64,000 nt of DNA from Citromicrobium bathyomarinum (GCA_001306305.2 CP155577.1:1281001-1345000); one strand, 5' to 3'; positions 8,488 to 18,186 are shown, numbered from the stretch's first letter. Notes: a model not told the origin generated them from the sequence alone. Translations and numbers: made by a program.

Positions 8488-8982
8488 ATGGAAGATCGTG
8501 AAAAAAAGCGCCTGCAGACGCTCCACGGCTACCGTTTGCTCGACACCCCGCCCGAGCCGGAATTCGATGATGTCGTAAGGCGGGCCGCAGAGCGCTTCGG
8601 CACCCCGATTGCGCTCATGTCGCTGGTCGACGCCGACAGGCAGTGGTTCAAGGCGAAGGTCGGCCTCGATGTCGACGAGACGCCGCGCTCGGTCGCATTC
8701 TGTGCCTATGCCATTCAGGGCGATGACGTGATGGTGGTGGAAGATGCCAGGGACGACGAGCGTTTCAGCCGCAATCCTCTGGTCCTCGATGATCCATCGA
8801 TCCGCTTCTACGCGGGCGCTCCGGTGACCGCAGAAGGTGGAGACAAGCTGGGCACGATCTGCATCATCGATCGCAGGCCGAGGCATGATTTCAGCGAGGC
8901 GGACAGGGAAGCCCTGACCAAACTGGCGGCTGAAGTCAGCCGGATGCTGGGATCGGCCAAAGAAATGGCCCGCACTGGCTAG
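8488..8982 (+). CDS. GAF domain sensor protein
   Basis: 164 residues forming a single GAF domain. The start reads EKKRLQTLHGYRLLDTPPEPEFDD, followed by PIALMSLVDADRQWFKAKVGL, ETPRSVAFCAYAI and FYAGAPV, a very common arrangement in GAF proteins linked to histidine kinases and diguanylate cyclases. There is no output domain, so it probably acts with the hybrid kinase that begins 3 bp after its stop. The ATG at 8488 gives the family N-terminus. The ligand is unknown. Confidence 0.85.
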   Translation: MEDREKKRLQTLHGYRLLDTPPEPEFDDVVRRAAERFGTPIALMSLVDADRQWFKAKVGLDVDETPRSVAFCAYAIQGDDVMVVEDARDDERFSRNPLVLDDPSIRFYAGAPVTAEGGDKLGTICIIDRRPRHDFSEADREALTKLAAEVSRMLGSAKEMARTG

Positions 8983-8985
8983 GAC

Positions 8986-11900
8986 ATGAGCGGTAGCGCA
9001 TCCATCCGCGCAGGCGGAGCATCGGGTCCGTTGATTTGGGGCGGGCTGCTGGCCAGGCTCCCGGTGCAAATCCTCGGCCTTGCGCTGGGATATGGCCTGC
9101 TCGGCTGGATCGGCCAGCAGCTGGCACCGCCGCCCGGCTTTGCTTCGCTCATCTGGCCGGCAGCGGGGCTCTCCATCGCGGCTATCACTGCTCTGGGCTA
9201 CCGTGTCTGGCCGGGCGTGTTTTTAGGCGCGTGGTGCGTCAATGCACTCGCGGCTGGTTCGGGCGAGCTTCAAGCCGATGTGACCGTGGCGCTCGATGCC
9301 ACTTTGATCGCGACCGGGTCGACCCTGCAGGCCCTTCTGGGGGCTTACTGGATAAGGAGCCGCGCGGGTTTCCCGCTCAAGCTGGAGGGGCCGCGAGAAC
9401 TCGTGCGGCTTCTCCTGTTGGTCGGCCCGTTCACCTGTCTTGTCGGCGCCACCTTCGGAACGGCGACGCTCTTCGCGAGCGGCGTCGTGGCGCAGAGCAA
9501 CCTGATCAACTTCTGGCTGCGCTGGTGGGGCGGCGACATGGGCGGCGTTCTGATTGTCGTCCCGCTTCTGTTCCTCGCACCCTGGAGTCGTGGCGCGATC
9601 CATTGGCGGGGGCAGAGGCTCGCGCCATTCTCGACCGTGGCTTTTATCGCCATTCTGGTGCTGTTGTTCGCGACCTTGGCCGCGTGGCGTCTGAACATGG
9701 AGGCGGCCTACGAACGCAGCCAGACGTCGTTCGAATCGCTTGCGGCAGATAGCCGGCAGGCGCTCGACCATCGTCTGCAATCCTATCGTCAGGCGCTGGA
9801 TGGAGGCGCTGCACTTTTCGAGGCATCCGATGAGGTCACACCGGAGCAATGGCGCATCTATGCCTCGCTCCTCGACCTTCCGCAGACCCTTCCCGGCATC
9901 AGCGGTATCGGTTTCATCGAGCCGGTACGCGCGGGTGAGGAGCAGGCATTTCTCGATAGCCTGGCCGCCAGAGGACGGGATGATCTCGAGATTCATCCGC
10001 TGACCGATCGTGACGAGAGGTTCGTCATCGTGGCGATCGAACCGCTGGTCGACAACATCCAGGCCATCGGCCTCGACATTGCGTTCGAGGATAATCGCCG
10101 AGCTGCAGCAAGCAAGGCGCGCGATACGGGCAAGGCGACGATCACGAGGCGCATCCTCCTCGTGCAGGACGAGACGGAGAGCCCCGGATTTCTGCTGCTG
10201 CGACCTTTGTATAGGCCGGGTTTGCCGACAGATACGGTCGAAGAGCGCCGCTCGGCTTTCGATGGGTGGATCTACGCACCCTTCGTCGGCCCGCGTTTCA
10301 TGTCCGACCTTACGCCAAGTCAGGGAAAGCTGTTCGACATCGCCGTCTACGATGGCGCGCGGCCCGATCCCGAAGAGCTGATTTTCAGCAGCTCCGAAGC
10401 ACCCGCAGGCGATGGGGCGTCCGCTTTTACCGTCCAACGCACGTTCAAGGTAATGGAACAGACTTGGACGGTGGTGTGGACCAGCACTCCAGCGTTCGAG
10501 CGCGGCGTGGTGACGCGTGAGGCCAGTCTCGTACTGATTGGGGGCCTGCTGCTTACGCTCATTTTTGCGGTGTTGCTGTTCAGTGGCTCGCGCCGCGAAG
10601 CCTATATTGGGAGGCTGGTCAAGCAGCGCACCCGCGAGCTTGAGGAGACTGTGGCCGCGCTCGAGGAAAGCGAGCGGCGGTTCGGCGATCTTGCAGGTCT
10701 CTCCCCCGCAGGCATATTCCGAACGGATGCCTATGGGTTCTGCACCTATGTCAACGAAGCGTGGCTCAAGCAAACCGGGCTGGGCGCCTCGCACGCATTG
10801 GGCGCAGGCTGGCTCGATGCGGTGCATCCCGACCTGAGAGATGACGTAAAGCGGGAATGGCTCGATGCCGTGCAGGCCGGTACGGAGTGGCGCTGCAAGC
10901 TACAGTTCTTGAAGCCCGATGATGTTGTCTCATGGGTGGACCTGATCGCCGCCCCCCGGATCGGCGACGATGGCGAAATGCAGGGCTTCATCGGCGTTGC
11001 GATTGATATCACCGAACAGAAGCTGGCGACGGACGCGCTGAAGGAAAGCGAACGGCGTTTCCAGTCGCTGGCGAGCTTTTCTCCAGCAGGCATATTCCGC
11101 ACCGACAGCGCAGGCGTGTGCAACTACGTCAACCCCGCGTGGTGTCAGATGGCCGGCCTGACAGAGGCAGAAGCGATGGGCACGGGCTGGAGCAGGGCCG
11201 TCCACTACGACGATCTGGACGGCTTGCTCCAGCGCTGGGCTGCCGCCGTGGATCGAGGGGAACCATACCGGGGCGAGTTTCGCTGGCTGCATCTGGACGG
11301 TTCGATCGTTTGGGTCGACGCCGTCGCGCAGCCCGAATTCGACGATGACGGAAACGTGCGCGGATATATCGGCGTCGTCATCGACGTCACCGACCGCAAG
11401 CGCTTCGAGAAGGAGATCGCCGAGCGGGACAAGCAGCTGGCCATCCTGGCAGAGAATGCCACCGACGCAGTATTCCGCGTCGAGCTGGACGGAACATGCC
11501 TCTATGCGTCGCCCTCGGCAAAAGACGTGCTGGGCGTGCCGAGCGAGCACTTGATCGGCACCAACGCACTCGATGGCTTTCACCCGGACGATCAGGACCG
11601 AATGTGGTCCTTGTTCGACGATCTGCGTTCCGGTCGGATCAAGCAGATTGTCGCTGCCTACAGGTGGCGATCGACCAAGGATGACGACTATCGCTGGCTG
11701 GAAGCCAATGCGGGGCTGGTCAAAGACCAGCAGAGCGATGAGGCAAAAGAGGTTTCGGTATCTATCCGGGACATTGGCGACCGCAAGAAGATGGAGCTGG
11801 ACCTGGTCGCTGCCCGCCAGAATGCAGAGACTGCCGCGGCTGCCAAAGCCACTTTCCTGGCCAATATGAGCCATGAAATCCGTACGCCGATGAATGGCGT

Positions 11901-13371
11901 GGTCGGCTTTACCGAATTGCTGCTCGCCGGGGAGCTGTCGCCCGAACAACGAGAGAATGCGCAGCTCATCGCGGATTCGGGCCGGGCGATGATGCAGATT
12001 CTCAACGACATTCTCGATGTTTCCAAGATCGATGCGGGCCAGATGACGATCGTCAGGGAGCCGATCGACCTGCGCCACAAGCTGCAATCTTGCATGAGGC
12101 TCCTGGAGCCGACCGCCCGCCAGAAGGGGCTCAAGTTCGAACTCCTGATTGATGAGGATGTCCCCTCGCGTGTGATGGCCGATCCACTGCGGCTGCGGCA
12201 GATTCTGACCAATCTGGTCGGCAACGCGATCAAGTTCACGGCCAAGGGCATAGTAAATTGCCGCGTCTCGATTGAGCGGGGCCCGGAGGATCAGGAAACG
12301 CTCTGTATTGCAGTGGAGGATTCGGGGATCGGCATACCTGCGGACCGGCTCGACGCCATTTTCCGTGAGTTCAGCCAGGCCGATGAATCCACCGCTCGCA
12401 TATATGGAGGCACCGGCCTTGGCCTGACGATCAGCAACGAGCTCGCGAAGATGATGGACGGCGAATTGCTGGTCAGTAGCGAACTAGGCCATGGCTCGGT
12501 CTTTACCCTGCGGCTGCCTCTTTTGAGGGCGAATGGCGACCGGATCGAGTCGGCCACGACGCCGCGCAGCGAACGCGCACTCACTTTCGCCAGGCCGCCC
12601 CGCATCCTTGTCGCCGAAGACCATGACATCAATCAGGCGCTCATCATCTCGATGGCCAGCCGTATCGGATTGGCCGTCGATATTGCCGAGAATGGCGAGG
12701 AAGTGGTGCGCCTGGTCACCGATGCACAAGCCGCCGACAAACCTTATGACCTGATATTGATGGACGTTCAGATGCCCATCATGGATGGTCTGGAGGCCAC
12801 GCGGACATTGCGGGACGCCGGCATTACCCCGGATGAATTGCCGATCCTGGCGCAGACGGCCAACGCCTATAGCGACGACGTCGAACGTTGCCTTGCGGCG
12901 GGGATGCAGGGACATCTGGCGAAGCCGATCCGCATGCGCAGCCTGAAAGCTGCAATCAAGGAATGGCTGCCAAGGCATCTCTTCCATGGGGCAGCGTCCC
13001 GTTCGGAGCAGAAGGCTCCGCACAATCCGGAACAAGCGCTGCTGAAGAGTTATGCCGAGCGGCGCGAGACGACGTTCGAGGCGCTCGATCAACTGGATGC
13101 GAACAACCCGCTCGACCGGGGCGAAGTCGAAGCGGTGGCGCAGATGTTGCATAAACTGGCTGGGACCGCCGGAATGTTCGGCGAGGCAGAGCTCGGCGAG
13201 GAGGCGCGGATTCAGGAACAGGCCTTACTCGATGCCGAAGAGGAAGACGTGGGCGCGGCAGTTCGATCGGCGCAGCAAGCTTTCGCCAAGTGGAAATCGA
13301 GCGAACCTCCGACCAGATTGTTTAGTGACGCTGGCGTGGCTTCACCGCGATCAGACGAAATGCCAGATTGA
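8986..13371 (+). CDS. Hybrid sensor histidine kinase: MASE1-CHASE-PAS3-HisKA-HATPase-REC-HPt
   Basis: 1461 residues. Order: a MASE1-like multi-span membrane region (about 15-235), a periplasmic CHASE domain (about 245-470), a membrane span (about 507-527), three PAS domains (about 560-680, 685-810, 815-940), HisKA with MSHEIRTPMNG and phosphoacceptor His963, HATPase_c with the N box (GNAIKFTAKG), DSGIGIP and GGTGLGLTI, a receiver with Asp1260 in LILMDVQMPIMDG, and a C-terminal HPt with His1389 in LHKLAGTAGMFG. PAS1 and PAS2 look like a recent tandem copy (SERRF..LA..SPAGIFRTD in both). It is an inner-membrane phosphorelay sensor beginning 3 bp after the GAF gene. Its target is unknown; the sigma-54 response regulator at 26.5 kb is a candidate by location. 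Confidence 0.9.
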   Translation: MSGSASIRAGGASGPLIWGGLLARLPVQILGLALGYGLLGWIGQQLAPPPGFASLIWPAAGLSIAAITALGYRVWPGVFLGAWCVNALAAGSGELQADVTVALDATLIATGSTLQALLGAYWIRSRAGFPLKLEGPRELVRLLLLVGPFTCLVGATFGTATLFASGVVAQSNLINFWLRWWGGDMGGVLIVVPLLFLAPWSRGAIHWRGQRLAPFSTVAFIAILVLLFATLAAWRLNMEAAYERSQTSFESLAADSRQALDHRLQSYRQALDGGAALFEASDEVTPEQWRIYASLLDLPQTLPGISGIGFIEPVRAGEEQAFLDSLAARGRDDLEIHPLTDRDERFVIVAIEPLVDNIQAIGLDIAFEDNRRAAASKARDTGKATITRRILLVQDETESPGFLLLRPLYRPGLPTDTVEERRSAFDGWIYAPFVGPRFMSDLTPSQGKLFDIAVYDGARPDPEELIFSSSEAPAGDGASAFTVQRTFKVMEQTWTVVWTSTPAFERGVVTREASLVLIGGLLLTLIFAVLLFSGSRREAYIGRLVKQRTRELEETVAALEESERRFGDLAGLSPAGIFRTDAYGFCTYVNEAWLKQTGLGASHALGAGWLDAVHPDLRDDVKREWLDAVQAGTEWRCKLQFLKPDDVVSWVDLIAAPRIGDDGEMQGFIGVAIDITEQKLATDALKESERRFQSLASFSPAGIFRTDSAGVCNYVNPAWCQMAGLTEAEAMGTGWSRAVHYDDLDGLLQRWAAAVDRGEPYRGEFRWLHLDGSIVWVDAVAQPEFDDDGNVRGYIGVVIDVTDRKRFEKEIAERDKQLAILAENATDAVFRVELDGTCLYASPSAKDVLGVPSEHLIGTNALDGFHPDDQDRMWSLFDDLRSGRIKQIVAAYRWRSTKDDDYRWLEANAGLVKDQQSDEAKEVSVSIRDIGDRKKMELDLVAARQNAETAAAAKATFLANMSHEIRTPMNGVVGFTELLLAGELSPEQRENAQLIADSGRAMMQILNDILDVSKIDAGQMTIVREPIDLRHKLQSCMRLLEPTARQKGLKFELLIDEDVPSRVMADPLRLRQILTNLVGNAIKFTAKGIVNCRVSIERGPEDQETLCIAVEDSGIGIPADRLDAIFREFSQADESTARIYGGTGLGLTISNELAKMMDGELLVSSELGHGSVFTLRLPLLRANGDRIESATTPRSERALTFARPPRILVAEDHDINQALIISMASRIGLAVDIAENGEEVVRLVTDAQAADKPYDLILMDVQMPIMDGLEATRTLRDAGITPDELPILAQTANAYSDDVERCLAAGMQGHLAKPIRMRSLKAAIKEWLPRHLFHGAASRSEQKAPHNPEQALLKSYAERRETTFEALDQLDANNPLDRGEVEAVAQMLHKLAGTAGMFGEAELGEEARIQEQALLDAEEEDVGAAVRSAQQAFAKWKSSEPPTRLFSDAGVASPRSDEMPD

Positions 13372-13525
13372 TCGATATTCTCGAAATTCGCAGCCAGTTC
13401 GGACCGGCTCTGACATTTCAGGATTTATCATCCATCTTGGACAGCTCTAAACCGCAAGCGGTTAGTATTTACGAGACGCTCACGAAACTGGCGGTGGCAC
13501 CGCGATTGAGAGACGGAGATTGCAG

Positions 13526-15193
13526 ATGGTCAGCGACTGGGCTGATCTTCCACCCGAAGCGCAGATAGAGCTGCTGTCACGCCGCCTCGCACGCGCGGAG
13601 AGGGCGCTCGAAGACGCGGAAGCAATGCTCGACAACCGCATGCGTGAGCTCGACCGTGCGAACAAGGATTTGCGCCAGCGCGAAGGTGAACTTGTCGAGC
13701 GGCTCGATATCGAGAACCAGAAGCTCTTGAGTGCGCAGCGTCTTGCCGAGCTGGCGACCATCTACGTCGAGCATGGTCGCCATTTCACGGCCTCCGAGAA
13801 CTTCGCCGTACTTCTGGGCTATCCTGAAGGTACGATCATCAGCAAGAAGCGGCTGGGCGAGGCGATCCATCCGCTCGACCGACAGCGTTTTACAAGCGTC
13901 GCACGCAACGCCTTCGCCTCGCTTGAGCCGGACAAGGATCACACCTTCCAGCATCGCATTCTCCGGCCCGACGGAGAGGTGCGCTGGCTCGATTGGCACG
14001 TGCGGCGCGAGAGCACGCCGGTCGACGGTCAGTATGTCGTGTTCGCCACCGCGCGCGACGTCACCGAAAGCCGCACCAATGCCCGCCGTGTCCGCGCCTT
14101 GCAGTTGCGGGCGGAACGCCGCGTGAAGGAGCTGGACCGGCTTGCGGACGCCCTTCGCAAGGCGCAGGCGGAGACGGGCACGGCTCTGGAGAAGAGAAAC
14201 CGCTTCATCTCCGAAATGGCCCACCGTATCCGCACCCCGATGGGCGGGCTGATCGGCGCGATGGAGCTGCTGGTCCGGCGCTATCCGGGTGACGAACTCG
14301 CCAACAGGGGCCTGGACGCGGCGGACAATCTGGCGGCGATTGCCGATCAGCTTATTACGACTGCGGATGAAACTGGGACCAGGCAACGTGAAGACCGGCC
14401 AGTGCCCGCCAGCGCTCCGACCGACGAGTTCACCGCGCTCCGTACTGCAGATGGCAAAGCCCCGAAGATTCTGCTGGCCGAGGATACCGAGAGCAACGCA
14501 TTCGTCATAACCCAGCTGGTCGAAATGCTGGGTGGAGAGGTCACTACGGTTACCAATGGTCGCGATGCCGTCGAAGCCGTGCGCAAGGGAGGCTTCGACG
14601 CGGTGCTGATGGATGTGATGATGCCGATCATGACGGGCGAAGAGGCGACCGTGGCCATCCGGGACCTGCCCGGCCCCGAAGCCCACGTGCCGATCATCGG
14701 CATCAGTGCGCACAGCCTGCAGGCCGAAAGAGAGAGCCTGCTGACTGCGGGCATGTCGAAATGCCTCGTCAAACCGATTAGGCGCGACGCACTCGATGCC
14801 GCCTTACGTGCGGCTCTGTCAGCCGACAACGCGCAAGCCGGGGAAGCGGTGCTGTTCGATATCGAGGTTTTCCTCGAAGCATTCCTGGTCCTGCCCCCTT
14901 CCTTTCGTCAAAAGATGCTCGACGCGTTCCGCAAGGATCTCGGAAAGAATGGTGAAGCACTGGCCAGTGCAATCCTTGCCGGCGACGATGAAGGTACGGA
15001 CAGGCTTGCCCACAGTCTCAAGGGTATCTGCCTGAACGTGGGCGCTGTCGCGATGGTGGATCAACTGGCCGAGATCCGCAGCGCGCCGGTCGATCAGCGG
15101 GAAAGCATGGTCACCCCTCTGCGGGATACGATCGCCGCAAGCCTGGCGGCTTGCGACGACCTGTATGATGAGCGTGTCGCGCATGCTCAGTAA
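13526..15193 (+). CDS. PAS-HisKA-REC-HPt phosphorelay protein lacking a catalytic ATPase domain
   Basis: 555 residues. N-terminal coiled coil (about 15-75), a PAS domain (about 75-185), a second helical stretch, and a HisKA-like segment EMAHRIRTPMGGLIGAMELL with His233. There is then no HATPase_c: the chain passes through a short linker to a receiver domain (KILLAEDTESNAFV, Asp363 in VLMDVMMPIMTG) and an HPt domain (His496 in AHSLKGICLNVGA). It looks cytoplasmic. The ATG at 13526 has GGAG eight bases upstream; a TTG two codons earlier is possible. Without its own kinase core it probably relays phosphate from another kinase, such as the neighbour 155 bp upstream. It converges with the next gene (7 bp overlap). 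Confidence 0.85.
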   Translation: MVSDWADLPPEAQIELLSRRLARAERALEDAEAMLDNRMRELDRANKDLRQREGELVERLDIENQKLLSAQRLAELATIYVEHGRHFTASENFAVLLGYPEGTIISKKRLGEAIHPLDRQRFTSVARNAFASLEPDKDHTFQHRILRPDGEVRWLDWHVRRESTPVDGQYVVFATARDVTESRTNARRVRALQLRAERRVKELDRLADALRKAQAETGTALEKRNRFISEMAHRIRTPMGGLIGAMELLVRRYPGDELANRGLDAADNLAAIADQLITTADETGTRQREDRPVPASAPTDEFTALRTADGKAPKILLAEDTESNAFVITQLVEMLGGEVTTVTNGRDAVEAVRKGGFDAVLMDVMMPIMTGEEATVAIRDLPGPEAHVPIIGISAHSLQAERESLLTAGMSKCLVKPIRRDALDAALRAALSADNAQAGEAVLFDIEVFLEAFLVLPPSFRQKMLDAFRKDLGKNGEALASAILAGDDEGTDRLAHSLKGICLNVGAVAMVDQLAEIRSAPVDQRESMVTPLRDTIAASLAACDDLYDERVAHAQ

Positions 15194-16614
15194 GCACCCC
15201 GACCGGTAGCGACCGCCGGAACCGTGCGCAGCAGCAGCGAAAGATCGGTCAGCAGGCCACGCCGGCGCAGATAGGCGCAATCCATCGCCACCTGGCGCTT
15301 GAACGGAATCTCGGCACGTCCGCTGACCTGCCAGATGCAGGTGATGCCGGGCTTGCCACCCAGTCGGCGCCAGCTCTGCCCGGCGTAGGTCACGACCTCG
15401 GAAGGCAGGGCAGGGCGCGGGCCGACGAGCGACATCTCGCCGGTCAAGACGTTGATCAGCTGCGGCAATTCGTCGATCGAGGTCCGGCGGATGAAGCGGC
15501 CAACCTTCGTGATGCGAGGATCGTTCTTCATCTTGAAGCAGGTTCCGTCGCGCTCCGAGTGAGCGAGCAGCGCCGCGCGTCTCGCTTCGGCATCGGTGTA
15601 CATCGAGCGGAACTTGATCATGCTGAAATTGCGTCCACGCTCGCCGATGCGGGTCTGGCGGAAGAACACCGGGCCGCGATCCTCGAGCCTGATCGCCAGC
15701 GCGACGGCGAGGAAGATCGGACACAGAGCGACCAGCGCCATCGTGGCGATTACCATGTCGGTGGCACGCTTGATGGCGGCAGATGTTTTCTCCAGCGCAC
15801 CGCGACGTTCCAGCGCGTGGCGTGCCGCATGCGCCATGAAAACTGCATTCCCCAGAATGTACCGCTTGGCGAGCCGGCGGGGCTCCATTGCCAGGCGCCA
15901 CGCCCATTCGCAGCCGATGGCGCGAACCGCCCTGGGTGCGCGAGGGATGCGGCCCGAGTAGTAGTCGAACAGGCCGCCGACGCCGAGGATCACGGGCACG
16001 TCGATCCGATGGCGGTTCCGGGCAATCCACTTTTCCTGCAGCGGCACGCCGAACCCGACGAACAGGATCGAGGCGCCCGAGCGGTTGATCCGCTCGATCA
16101 GGGCGTGCTCCTGTTCGGCATCGAAATAACCGTGCCAGGTGCCGGCAATATCGATGCGCGGAAAACTGCGCGCGGCCCATGCCGCAGCACCGTCGGCCAC
16201 GCCATGATCGCCGCCGAGAAGGAAAATCGCCTGTCCGCTATATTCGGCGAACTCGCAGATGTGCGGAAACAGATCGGTGCCGTTGAGGTTTTCGCCCAGC
16301 TTCACGCCCGCCATCCGTGCGGCCAGCGACATGCCGCTGCCATCGGGCAGAATGCGGTCGCTGACATCGAGCGCACGGCGGTATCCGGCGTCATTATAAA
16401 GCGTGTTGACGCAATGCGCGTTTACGAAGTTGACCACGGTGCGCTGTCCGCGAGCGGCGCGCGACACGATCTCGCGGGCCGTATCCTGACGGGTGCCTTT
16501 AACCAGGGTCTGGCCGAACAGGTCGACCGTCGGCTGCGCTTCCGCAGCGTTGATCTTCTGCATGAACGCGGTGAAGTCGTAGGTGGCGAATTCGCTTGTC
16601 GGATTATATCTCAT
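15187..16614 (-). CDS. Fused WecG/TagA/CpsF (GT26) glycosyltransferase and initiating phosphoglycosyl transferase
   Basis: 475 residues with two enzymes. Residues ~30-240 are a GT26 WecG/TagA/CpsF domain ([49 protein letters not shown]). Residues ~280-475 are a monotopic bacterial sugar transferase: hydrophobic helix 285-308, [10 protein letters not shown], the catalytic Asp-Glu at 381-382 in [21 protein letters not shown] and [13 protein letters not shown]. The second half should load the first sugar phosphate on undecaprenyl phosphate; the first half may add the second sugar. The ATG at 16614 follows an AGGAAG ribosome site and lies about 21 nt downstream of the expected start of the sigma-54 promoter at 16646-16662, which excludes the upstream start at 16662. 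Confidence 0.92.
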   Translation of the reverse strand: MRYNPTSEFATYDFTAFMQKINAAEAQPTVDLFGQTLVKGTRQDTAREIVSRAARGQRTVVNFVNAHCVNTLYNDAGYRRALDVSDRILPDGSGMSLAARMAGVKLGENLNGTDLFPHICEFAEYSGQAIFLLGGDHGVADGAAAWAARSFPRIDIAGTWHGYFDAEQEHALIERINRSGASILFVGFGVPLQEKWIARNRHRIDVPVILGVGGLFDYYSGRIPRAPRAVRAIGCEWAWRLAMEPRRLAKRYILGNAVFMAHAARHALERRGALEKTSAAIKRATDMVIATMALVALCPIFLAVALAIRLEDRGPVFFRQTRIGERGRNFSMIKFRSMYTDAEARRAALLAHSERDGTCFKMKNDPRITKVGRFIRRTSIDELPQLINVLTGEMSLVGPRPALPSEVVTYAGQSWRRLGGKPGITCIWQVSGRAEIPFKRQVAMDCAYLRRRGLLTDLSLLLRTVPAVATGRGAY

Positions 16615-16645
16615 GGGGCTTCCTCTTGGTGGATGGCCCCGATTG

Positions 16646-16662
16646 AGCAATTGCCGTGCCAA
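16646..16662 (-). promoter_or_regulatory. Sigma-54 promoter of the GT26/phosphoglycosyl transferase gene
   Basis: On the minus strand the sequence reads TTGGCACGGCAATTGCT, a full match to the -24/-12 consensus (TGGCACG-N4-TTGCT), with GG at 16660-16659 and GC at 16648-16647 separated by exactly ten bases. Transcription would begin near 16635, about 20 nt before the ATG at 16614. It lies back-to-back with the + strand promoter at 16859-16875, with shared palindromes between them. Confidence 0.85.
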
Positions 16663-16737
16663 ACGGATAAAAACGATCTATATCAAGTAGTTATGCGAAT
16701 TCTCCCTGTCGCCGGAGAGCTGGCAGGATGCGGATTT

Positions 16738-16803
16738 TCGCAAGTTGCGCAGGTTCGGTTTCGCACTTTGCGATGAATTCCCTCGCAGAACGCGAATTTG
16801 CGG
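16738..16803. promoter_or_regulatory. Putative upstream activator sites, TCGCA-N3-TGCGA palindromes
   Basis: Three related sites: TCGCAAGTTGCGC (16738-16750), TCGCACTTTGCGA (16761-16773, perfect) and the weaker CGCGAATTTGCGG (16791-16803). Centres are 23 and 30 bp apart. They lie between the divergent sigma-54 promoters, about 60-140 bp from each, where NtrC-type activators bind. The same motif recurs at 25855-25910. Binding by the regulator encoded at 26551 is inferred. Confidence 0.7.
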
Positions 16804-16858
16804 CCCCTGCTGCCTTCCTCAAGTACCCCAACCGCCTGAAACCGGCAGAAATCCGACA

Positions 16859-16875
16859 CTGGCACGGTCCTTGAA
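16859..16875 (+). promoter_or_regulatory. Sigma-54 promoter of the flippase/glycosyltransferase operon
   Basis: CTGGCACGGTCCTTGAA has a perfect -24 element and a TTGA -12 element, with GG (16861-16862) and GA (16873-16874) separated by ten bases. The -12 dinucleotide is GA rather than the usual GC, exactly as in the minus-strand promoter at 25784-25802, whose core differs at one of 17 positions. The predicted start point near 16886 lies after an in-frame ATG at 16882, so translation should begin at 16912. Confidence 0.75.
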
Positions 16876-16911
16876 AATGGGATGGCGAACCTATTCGAGG
16901 ACCCGCCTTCA

Positions 16912-18186
16912 ATGTTCGCACGTACCATCTCCAACCGGCTGCCCGCAGGCATCGCGCCGATCGCCAAAGGCCTTGTCGCCTATGGCTCGGCCGAGGCGGC
17001 GACCCGGGTCGTGCGCATCCTTGCGATCCTTGTCATTGCGCGGCGCACGTCGCCCGAACTGCTCGGCACGGCGGCGCTGGCGCTGACGCTGTTCGAACTG
17101 ATCCGCGTGCTCGCCAATGCCGGTATCGGCCAGCGCATCATCGCCGCGACCGACGAGGAACTGCCCGCGCTGTGCAACACCGCAGCGCGCCTGTTCTGGG
17201 CGGTCTGCCTCGCCGTCGCGGGCGTGCAGCTGGCCGTAGCTTCCGCGCTGTTCCTGATCTGGAATCTCTCCGAAGCGGCGCTGATGCTGGCGGTGCTCTC
17301 TGGCGTCTATGTCTGCATGCCGCCCGCGCTGGTGCAGGTTTTCCTGCTGATGCGCGACGGGCGGCTGACGACCACGGCGCGGATTGCCGCAACGCAGACC
17401 ATGGCGGATCATGGCCTGACGCTGGCGCTGGTCGTCGTGTGGCCGAGCGCGTGGGCGATCGTCCTGCCCAAGCTGCTGACCGCGCCGCTGTGGACCGTGC
17501 TGACGCGCCGCGCCCGCAGGTGGTCTTCCAATCCGGCTGCCGGGTATGCGCCGGTGCGCGAATTCGCTGCCTACGGCCCCGCCATTCTCGGTTCCGAACT
17601 GATTGCCGCGCTGCGCATCCATGCCGACAAGCTGGTGATCGGCGCTCTGCTGGGGAGCGAAGCGCTGGGCCTGTACTATTTCGCTTTCAACGCCGGGCTG
17701 GGCATCACCTTGTCCTTCGTCGCGGCCTGCAACACGGTCGTCTTCCCCCTGCTGTGCAAGCAGGCTGGAGATGACGATCGCGCCCGCCTGTTCCGCCAGT
17801 CCTTCGTGCTGGGCCTGGTACTGCTGGCCCCGGTCGTCGCCGCCCAGGCGCTGCTGGCACCGGTCTACGTTCCGTTGGTGTTCGGTGCCGAGTGGATCGA
17901 CGCGGCGCCCTACATCGCTCTGCTCTCGCTCGCCGCGCTGCCTCTTTACGCCGGTTCGCTGATCGGTGCCTGGCTGCGCGCCCGCAAGCGGCCTTTCGTG
18001 GAAACGCGCCTGGCGCTGGCCGCCACCGCCACCGGTCTTGCCGGGCTGGCCGCCGGGTCCACCCACTCGCTCGCTGCAGCCTGCGCTGCCTACGCCGCCG
18101 GCCTCGCGCTGGTGCTGTTGCCGGCGGCCATCGCCCACCTGTTTGCCTCAACCATCCAATCCAGTCCGACAAAAGGAGTAGCCTGA
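16912..18186 (+). CDS. Polysaccharide flippase, Wzx/oligosaccharide transporter type
   Basis: 424 residues, about 12 hydrophobic spans, of the MOP superfamily that moves undecaprenyl-linked repeat units across the inner membrane. The N-terminal helix pair (KGLVAYGSAEAATRVVRILAILVIARRTSPELLG) is typical. The ATG at 16912 is preferred over the in-frame ATG at 16882 because the sigma-54 promoter predicts a transcript start near 16886, and GAGG precedes 16912. First gene of a four-gene EPS operon; its stop overlaps the next ATG by one base (TGATG). Confidence 0.85.
   Translation: MFARTISNRLPAGIAPIAKGLVAYGSAEAATRVVRILAILVIARRTSPELLGTAALALTLFELIRVLANAGIGQRIIAATDEELPALCNTAARLFWAVCLAVAGVQLAVASALFLIWNLSEAALMLAVLSGVYVCMPPALVQVFLLMRDGRLTTTARIAATQTMADHGLTLALVVVWPSAWAIVLPKLLTAPLWTVLTRRARRWSSNPAAGYAPVREFAAYGPAILGSELIAALRIHADKLVIGALLGSEALGLYYFAFNAGLGITLSFVAACNTVVFPLLCKQAGDDDRARLFRQSFVLGLVLLAPVVAAQALLAPVYVPLVFGAEWIDAAPYIALLSLAALPLYAGSLIGAWLRARKRPFVETRLALAATATGLAGLAAGSTHSLAAACAAYAAGLALVLLPAAIAHLFASTIQSSPTKGVA

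Noticed and set aside
13368..13568. A 66-codon frame starting with TTG between the two phosphorelay genes
   Set aside because: No ribosome site of note, no family pattern, and it runs into the start of the next gene in another frame; probably non-coding.
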